Assembly (NCBI GenBank): GCA_013214065.1
Contig: JABSPK010000006.1
Coordinates: 124,001 to 188,000 of the forward strand
Length of the DNA: 64,000 nucleotides
From: Flavobacteriaceae bacterium
Lineage (GTDB): Bacteria; Bacteroidota; Bacteroidia; Flavobacteriales; Flavobacteriaceae
Direction: 5' to 3'
Made by a program: the position numbers and the translations under genes. Position 1 is the first letter of the stretch, and every line of letters starts with the position of its first letter. This document shows, one piece after another, positions 58,986 through 64,000 of this stretch. A model generated the notes under the pieces. The model did not search any database, was not told where the DNA came from, and saw only the letters and a list, made by a program, of their open reading frames with translations.

Positions 58986-60209
58986 ATGAAGCGACTTCTG
59001 TTCCTTGCTCTAAGTGCCGTGCTATTGCATTCATGCCAAGAAGAGCGTCCGGCCCAACTCAAAACAGGTGATTGGTGGGCCACTATGGCCGTAACCGACT
59101 CGATCGATCTGCCGTTTAATTTTACCTTGGCCCAAGACGAGGCCGGATCGCTGTCTATGGTCATTCAAAATGCCGATGAGCGGGTCGTGGTCGATGAAAT
59201 CGAGTTGCAAGGAGACTCGATTCGCATCCAAATGCCGGTTTTCGAGGGCTACATTGCAGGAACCTATACCCCAGAGCGCATTACGGGAAGCTTTATCAAG
59301 GAAAGTTTAGATCGTATCGTGCCGTTCAATGCTTCGTTCGGTACGCGCGAACGGTTCGCGAGTACGGCACCTGCCGCAGTGAATGTCTCTGGGATTTGGG
59401 AAACCCAATTCGATTTCGATACGGATGACCCGTATTCGGCCAAGGGCATTTTCTATCAAACCGGTAACAAGGTCACCGGCACGTTTCGAACGACCACCGG
59501 TGATTACCGCTATCTGGAAGGGGTAGTGGATGGTGAGGAGTTACAGCTGTCCACTTTCGATGGCGCACATGTCTTTTTGTTCACGGCTACCGTTTCGGAT
59601 AGTACACTGCAAGGAACGTTTTATTCCGGAAACCATTCGGTCGAGTATTTTAAGGCCAAACGGAATGACGGTTTCGAATTGCCCGATGCCAGTTCATTGA
59701 CCTTTATCAAAGAAGGGTATGACGGTTTCGATTTCGAATTCCCCAATGCCGAGGGTGAAATGGTCAGTATGGACCATCCTGATTTCAAGGATAAGGTGGT
59801 TTTGGTCCAGATCATGGGAATCTGGTGCCCCAATTGTTTGGATGAGACCCGGTTCTATGTCGATTATGCGAAGCAACATCCGAGTGAAGACCTAGAATTC
59901 ATCGCCTTGGCTTTTGAATACGCCAAAACGGAAGCAAAAGCCTGGAAAGGCATAGAGCGCCTAAAAGAACGAATCGGAGTCGAGTATCCGGTGTTATTGG
60001 CCCAAGTCGGTACTTCGAACAAGACCAAAGCGAATGAAAAGCTGCCGATGTTGAACCATGTACTATCGTATCCTACCACCATCTATATCGACAAAAGCGG
60101 TGCGGTCCGTAAAATACATACGGGCTTCAACGGTCCGGCTACCGGGGCCAGACACGAGGCGTTTAAAAAGGAATTTGCCGAAACCGTAACTGGTTTACTT
60201 GCTGAATGA
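58986..60209 (+). CDS. TlpA-family disulfide reductase lipoprotein
   Basis: 407 residues. Lipobox LHSC (Cys 17). The first 240 residues are a beta-rich domain. From about 250 a thioredoxin fold with GIWCPNCLDE: W280, C281, C284, and the cis-Pro in SYPTTIYIDK. It is a periplasm-facing thiol:disulfide reductase, perhaps in cytochrome maturation or protein repair. It keeps the CxxC lacking in the related 51.7-kb gene. Its TGA adjoins the leuB stop in TGATCA. Confidence 0.9.
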   Translation: MKRLLFLALSAVLLHSCQEERPAQLKTGDWWATMAVTDSIDLPFNFTLAQDEAGSLSMVIQNADERVVVDEIELQGDSIRIQMPVFEGYIAGTYTPERITGSFIKESLDRIVPFNASFGTRERFASTAPAAVNVSGIWETQFDFDTDDPYSAKGIFYQTGNKVTGTFRTTTGDYRYLEGVVDGEELQLSTFDGAHVFLFTATVSDSTLQGTFYSGNHSVEYFKAKRNDGFELPDASSLTFIKEGYDGFDFEFPNAEGEMVSMDHPDFKDKVVLVQIMGIWCPNCLDETRFYVDYAKQHPSEDLEFIALAFEYAKTEAKAWKGIERLKERIGVEYPVLLAQVGTSNKTKANEKLPMLNHVLSYPTTIYIDKSGAVRKIHTGFNGPATGARHEAFKKEFAETVTGLLAE

Positions 60210-61328
60210 TCAGATAATCGTCGATTTGCCCAAACCGATGTTTTCGTCGTTCATGTTGAGATCATCGTCATTGTCAACGATATTGTTCGCTATGAAATCA
60301 CCGACATGGTCGGTACCGTATTTACTATCGCTATCCAAGTCTGGGGTAACGATGCCTTTCTTCAATGCTTTATCAACCGCCTCACGTACGGCCATGGCTT
60401 CATCGAAGAGTTGAAAATGCTCCAACAACATGGCTGCCGATAGGATGGAGGCCACGGGGTTCGCAATGTCTTTTCCTTTGGCTTGGGGATACGAACCGTG
60501 AATCGGTTCGAACAAGGCGTTTTCGTCGCCAACGGATGCGGATGCCAGTAAGCCGATCGATCCCCCGATGACACTGCCTTCATCTGAGATGATATCACCG
60601 AACATATTCTCGGTCAATATGACATCGAATTGGCTAGGGTTCAAAATGATCTGCATCGCCGCATTGTCGACAAAAAGGAAGTCAAGCTGGACCTCCGGAT
60701 AGCTTTCACCGATTTTCGTCACCACCCTTCGCCACAAGCGCGAAGATTCTAGCACATTGGCTTTGTCGACCAAGGTCAATTTGTTGCGTCTGTTCTTTGC
60801 GGCCTTAAAGGCCATGTGGGCAATACGGCTTATTTCGGCTTCGGAGTATTCACAGAGATCCGAGGCAACGGTGCCGGCTTCATTCAGTTCTTTTTTACCG
60901 AAATAGATGCCTCCGGTCAATTCACGGTAAATGGTGAAATCGGTTCCGGAGATGATATGTTCCTTGAGCGGTGATTTTTCGATCAGTGTCGGGAACACTT
61001 TGACCGGTCGGATGTTGGTATACAATCCGAGTGCTTTTCGAAGTTTCAACAAACCCTGCTCTGGGCGCACTTTGGCCTTCGGGTCATTGTCGTATTTGGG
61101 ATCGCCAATGGCACCGAAAAGCACGGCATCGGCATCTAGGCATAGTTGTAAAGTCTTATCGGGTAGGGGCTCGCCGGTCTTATCGATGGCTATGGCGCCT
61201 ACCGCTGCTTCTTTATAGACGAACGTATGGTTGAAGGTTTCTTCAACGGCTTGCAGACATTTTACGGCTTGATCCAATACTTCTGGGCCAATACCGTCTC
61301 CGGGTAACAAAGCGATGTTCAAATTCAT
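60210..61328 (-). CDS. leuB: 3-isopropylmalate dehydrogenase
   Basis: 372 residues from ATG 61328 (MNLNIALLPGDGIGPEV). NAD-dependent oxidative decarboxylation, third step to leucine. Family motifs: RPEQGLLKLRKALGLYTNIRPV, RELTGGIYFG, the catalytic Lys-Asp region LVDKANVLESSRLW and the signature DVILTENMFGDIISDEGS. The C-terminus extends about 15 residues past the usual end, acidic (NDDDLNMNDEN). Start set 7 nt after the leuD stop; the longer open frame starts within leuD. Confidence 0.96.
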   Translation of the reverse strand: MNLNIALLPGDGIGPEVLDQAVKCLQAVEETFNHTFVYKEAAVGAIAIDKTGEPLPDKTLQLCLDADAVLFGAIGDPKYDNDPKAKVRPEQGLLKLRKALGLYTNIRPVKVFPTLIEKSPLKEHIISGTDFTIYRELTGGIYFGKKELNEAGTVASDLCEYSEAEISRIAHMAFKAAKNRRNKLTLVDKANVLESSRLWRRVVTKIGESYPEVQLDFLFVDNAAMQIILNPSQFDVILTENMFGDIISDEGSVIGGSIGLLASASVGDENALFEPIHGSYPQAKGKDIANPVASILSAAMLLEHFQLFDEAMAVREAVDKALKKGIVTPDLDSDSKYGTDHVGDFIANNIVDNDDDLNMNDENIGLGKSTII

Positions 61329-61335
61329 GGGGTAC

Positions 61336-61923
61336 TTACTGGTTTTGCGCTTCGAAAGCGGCAATGGTTTCTTTTTTGCTGATCAAAAAGTCAATATCGT
61401 CATACCCATTGATCAGGCACATTTTCTTATAGGCGTCGATGTCGAACGAGGCGCTCAAGCCTATGGCATCGACCGATAGTTGTTGTGCTTCCAAATCGAC
61501 TTTTACTTCCGTATCGGGATCCTGTTCCAACTGGGTCAATAGGGCTGATAGTTCATTGTCATCCAATTTAATGGGCAAGAGTCCGTTGTTCAAGGCGTTG
61601 CCTCTAAAAATATCAGCGAAATAGCTTGAAACGATGACTTTGAATCCGTAATCGGCCAAAGCCCAGGCTGCATGCTCGCGGCTTGAACCGCATCCGAAAT
61701 TCTCCCCTGCGACCAAGATGCTTCCGCTGTAGGTGCCGTCGTTTAAGACGAATTCGGTATTGACGCTTCCATCTTTGTGGTACCTCCAATCCCGGAAAAG
61801 GTTTTCTCCGAATCCGATTTTATTGGTGGCCTTTAAAAAGCGGGCCGGTATGATCTGATCGGTATCCACGTTTTCTATGGGTAGGGGTACGGCCTTTGAT
61901 ACCAGTGTGTCGAATTTTTCCAT
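61336..61923 (-). CDS. leuD: 3-isopropylmalate dehydratase small subunit
   Basis: 195 residues. With LeuC it isomerises 2- to 3-isopropylmalate. Motifs [14 protein letters not shown], the [13 protein letters not shown] substrate loop and [19 protein letters not shown]. Its ATG shares one base with the leuC stop (TAATG). Confidence 0.96.
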   Translation of the reverse strand: MEKFDTLVSKAVPLPIENVDTDQIIPARFLKATNKIGFGENLFRDWRYHKDGSVNTEFVLNDGTYSGSILVAGENFGCGSSREHAAWALADYGFKVIVSSYFADIFRGNALNNGLLPIKLDDNELSALLTQLEQDPDTEVKVDLEAQQLSVDAIGLSASFDIDAYKKMCLINGYDDIDFLISKKETIAAFEAQNQ

Positions 61924-63308
61924 TAGGCGGGTTGCATTTCGGTAACATCAACTATTTTTCCTTCCACGGCGGTCATCGCCGCGACAAGGGGGCTTGCCAA
62001 AAAGGTTCTGGCCCCAGGTCCTTGTCTGCCTTCAAAATTGCGGTTCGAGGTTGAAACACAATACTCTCCGGCCGGAATTTTGTCTTCATTCATTCCTAGG
62101 CAAGCAGAGCATCCTGATTGCCGAATTTCGAAGCCTGCCGCTTCGAATACGTCTTGAAGCCCTTCTTCCTTGATTTGTTTCGCCACCTGTTGTGATCCGG
62201 GTACGATAAGGGCCGTTACGTTGTCGGCCTTTCGCTTTCCGTTGATATGGGAGGCTGCCATTCTGAAGTCTTCGATACGGGAGTTGGTGCAACTTCCGAT
62301 AAAGACCCAATTAATGGGTTTGTCGATCAAGGATTCCCCTTTTTCCAAGCCCATGTAATGCAAGGCTTTTTCAAAAGAAGCGTCATCGAACGACGGAATG
62401 TTTTCGTTGATTCGGATACCCATACCCGGATTCGTACCATAGGTAATCATCGGACCGATATCCGCGGCATTGAATTCATATTCGGTATCAAAATCGGCTC
62501 CCTCATCGGTGGGCAGCGTTTTCCAATAAGCCAATTGATCCTCCCATGCCTGACCTTCAGGTGCGAATTGCTTTCCTTTGACATAGGCATAAGTGGTTTC
62601 ATCGGGTGCGATCATGCCTCCGCGTGCCCCCATTTCGATGCTCATGTTGCAGACGGTCATCCGGCCTTCCATGCTCATATTTTCAAAAACCTCGCCGGCA
62701 TACTCCACGAAATGTCCCGTTCCTGAATTCGTTCCAAGCTGGGCGATGATATAGAGGATCACGTCTTTGGGTAGCACGTTTTGCGCTAAGGTGCCGTTGA
62801 CGGTAACCCGCATTTTCTTGGGTTTGTTCAACAGCAGGCACTGGCTGGCAAAAACCTGTGCGACCTGACTAGTACCGATTCCGAAGGCGATGGTTCCGAA
62901 AGCACCATGGGTCGATGTATGGCTGTCACCACAAACCATCGTCATACCCGGTTGGGTGATGCCCAATTCCGGGGCCATGACATGCACGATGCCCTGATAT
63001 TCGTGCCCAAGACCGTAGAGGGTAACCCCGTGATTCTCGCAATTTTGGGTCAACATTTCGACCTGTTTTCGCGAAAGGGCGTCTTTGATCGTCAGGTGCT
63101 GGTCTTTCGTGGGTACGTTATGATCCGCAGTGGCAACGGTCTTATCGGGCCGCGCCAAGGGTATACCACGTTGTTCCAATTCAGCAAACGCCTGCGGACT
63201 GGTGACCTCATGGATCAAATGCTTATCAATATAAAGGATTTGTGGTCCGTTCGGTACGGTGTCGACCACGTGGGCATCCCAGACCTTATCGAATAAGGTT
63301 TTTTTCAT
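61923..63308 (-). CDS. leuC: 3-isopropylmalate dehydratase large subunit
   Basis: 461 residues, aconitase-like. The [4Fe-4S] cysteines are in [11 protein letters not shown] and [13 protein letters not shown] (about 344, 403 and 406). Also [13 protein letters not shown] and the [11 protein letters not shown] block. Coupled at both ends by one-base overlaps (TAATG). Confidence 0.97.
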   Translation of the reverse strand: MKKTLFDKVWDAHVVDTVPNGPQILYIDKHLIHEVTSPQAFAELEQRGIPLARPDKTVATADHNVPTKDQHLTIKDALSRKQVEMLTQNCENHGVTLYGLGHEYQGIVHVMAPELGITQPGMTMVCGDSHTSTHGAFGTIAFGIGTSQVAQVFASQCLLLNKPKKMRVTVNGTLAQNVLPKDVILYIIAQLGTNSGTGHFVEYAGEVFENMSMEGRMTVCNMSIEMGARGGMIAPDETTYAYVKGKQFAPEGQAWEDQLAYWKTLPTDEGADFDTEYEFNAADIGPMITYGTNPGMGIRINENIPSFDDASFEKALHYMGLEKGESLIDKPINWVFIGSCTNSRIEDFRMAASHINGKRKADNVTALIVPGSQQVAKQIKEEGLQDVFEAAGFEIRQSGCSACLGMNEDKIPAGEYCVSTSNRNFEGRQGPGARTFLASPLVAAMTAVEGKIVDVTEMQPA

Positions 63309-64000
63309 TAGGCTAAGCTTTCACGATTAATGTTACTGGACTCAACGATTTGATGGATGTCATCATCCATGATCTCTTTTTTACGATCCGCGAACTTCAG
63401 GAAATTTTCATACACCGTATCCAATTGGACCTTGGTCAACTCATAGCCCACGTTCTTGGCACGATAGGCCAAGGCGGCCCTACCGCTTCTTGCGGTAAGT
63501 ACAATGGAGGATTCACTGACCCCGACATCGGCCGGATCGATGATTTCATAGGTTTCCCGGTTCTTGATGACCCCATCTTGGTGGATACCTGAACTGTGTG
63601 CGAATGCGTTCGTACCGACTATGGCCTTGTTCGGCTGTACGGGCATGCCCATCTTTTGCGATACCATTTGACTGGTATCGAACAACAATTTGCTGTTGAT
63701 GTTCGTGTCCAAGTTCAAATCAGGGTGCTGGCGCATGATCATGACCACTTCTTCGAGTGAGGTGTTGCCCGCCCGTTCACCGATTCCGTTGATCGTACAT
63801 TCGATCTGTCGGGCCCCATGGATTACCCCGGAAATCGAATTGGCGGTGGCCAATCCTAGATCGTTATGGCAATGGCAAGAAAGGATCGCCTTGTCAATAC
63901 CCGTGACGTTCTCTTTCAAATACTTCATTTTGGCCCCATATTCTTCCGGTAGGCAATACCCGGTGGTATCGGGGATGTTCAAGACAGTAGCCCCGGCCTT
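63308..64000 (-). CDS. leuA: 2-isopropylmalate synthase, 5' part outside window
   Basis: The last 231 codons of leuA. Metal and substrate motifs of the TIM barrel are present: [26 protein letters not shown] (metal His pair), and [14 protein letters not shown]. The subdomain with [14 protein letters not shown] follows. The protein stops soon after the [15 protein letters not shown] segment, which in long LeuA proteins continues into a 130-residue allosteric domain. So it is the short form without the regulatory domain. leuA-leuC-leuD-leuB are coupled. Confidence 0.95.
   Translation of the reverse strand, partial: KAGATVLNIPDTTGYCLPEEYGAKMKYLKENVTGIDKAILSCHCHNDLGLATANSISGVIHGARQIECTINGIGERAGNTSLEEVVMIMRQHPDLNLDTNINSKLLFDTSQMVSQKMGMPVQPNKAIVGTNAFAHSSGIHQDGVIKNRETYEIIDPADVGVSESSIVLTARSGRAALAYRAKNVGYELTKVQLDTVYENFLKFADRKKEIMDDDIHQIVESSNINRESLA

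Overview
The window is chromosomal DNA from a member of the Bacteroidota, almost certainly family Flavobacteriaceae (a marine-type genus such as Maribacter, Zobellia, Muricauda or Robiginitalea would fit; the genus is not resolved from sequence alone). Evidence: promoters follow the Bacteroidota pattern TTG-N18-23-TAnnTTTG and genes lack Shine-Dalgarno sequences; the Bacteroidota forms of BamD, RNA polymerase omega, ClpB and YtxJ are present; so are flavobacterial families (DUF4835, DUF6503-type, PorP/SprF, TPR histidine kinases); and lipoproteins are abundant. Almost all DNA is coding. I see no tRNA, rRNA, insertion sequence, prophage, integron or CRISPR array. The window cuts a DMT-family permease at the left end and leuA at the right end.

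Layout. 1-2.4 kb: ribD, a HAD phosphatase and a permease (minus). 2.45-6.4 kb: GNAT acetyltransferase, prmC, a LOG-family protein and ligA (plus). 6.3-10.1 kb: a DUF3089 lipoprotein, a DUF2306-like membrane protein, a small conserved protein, and a two-gene split 5'-nucleotidase in inverted domain order. 10.1-17.5 kb: small protein and dapA; bamD-rpoZ-coaBC-DUF4835; recN; fabI. 17.5-22.5 kb: glycosyltransferase, YbbR-like, coaE; then a RprX/RprY-like sensor kinase and regulator. 22.5-31.4 kb (minus): gntP, a decayed M13-peptidase tail, then a seven-gene run from a Gfo/Idh oxidoreductase through hbd, DUF1015, YggS-like, DnaQ/GIY-YIG nuclease and K+ channel to a MiaA-gluconokinase fusion. 31.5-42 kb: pcm, smpB, DUF6503-type lipoprotein, histidine phosphatase, a PorP/SprF protein with a long tail, TetR, clpB, ytxJ, a lipoprotein and glyA. 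42-49.9 kb (minus): orphan protein, two-component pair with a TPR lipoprotein kinase, a 46-residue lipoprotein missed by length-limited ORF calling, a LytTR regulator with a dead receiver, a beta-helix lipoprotein, a thioesterase and glutaminyl cyclase. 50 kb: SRP RNA. 50.1-60.2 kb: SDR, transaldolase-like enzyme, two TlpA-like lipoproteins, an ABC-F ATPase, a fasciclin protein and pheT. 60.2-64 kb: leuA-leuC-leuD-leuB operon (minus).

Most genes are housekeeping. The most unusual points are: (1) an in-frame fusion of the tRNA-modifying enzyme MiaA to gluconokinase, encoded next to the gluconate permease gntP, with a 19-nt perfect palindrome on the gntP promoter; (2) several genes whose -7 promoter element ends four bases before the start codon, implying leaderless mRNAs; (3) an ABC-F protein in which the two motifs of one composite ATP site are both degenerate; (4) a LytTR regulator without a phosphorylatable aspartate; (5) a PorP/SprF-like protein extended by a coiled coil and a SPOR-like end; (6) three convergent gene pairs abutting through the same TGATCA stop palindrome. 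I did not find a clearly new defence or mobile system here.
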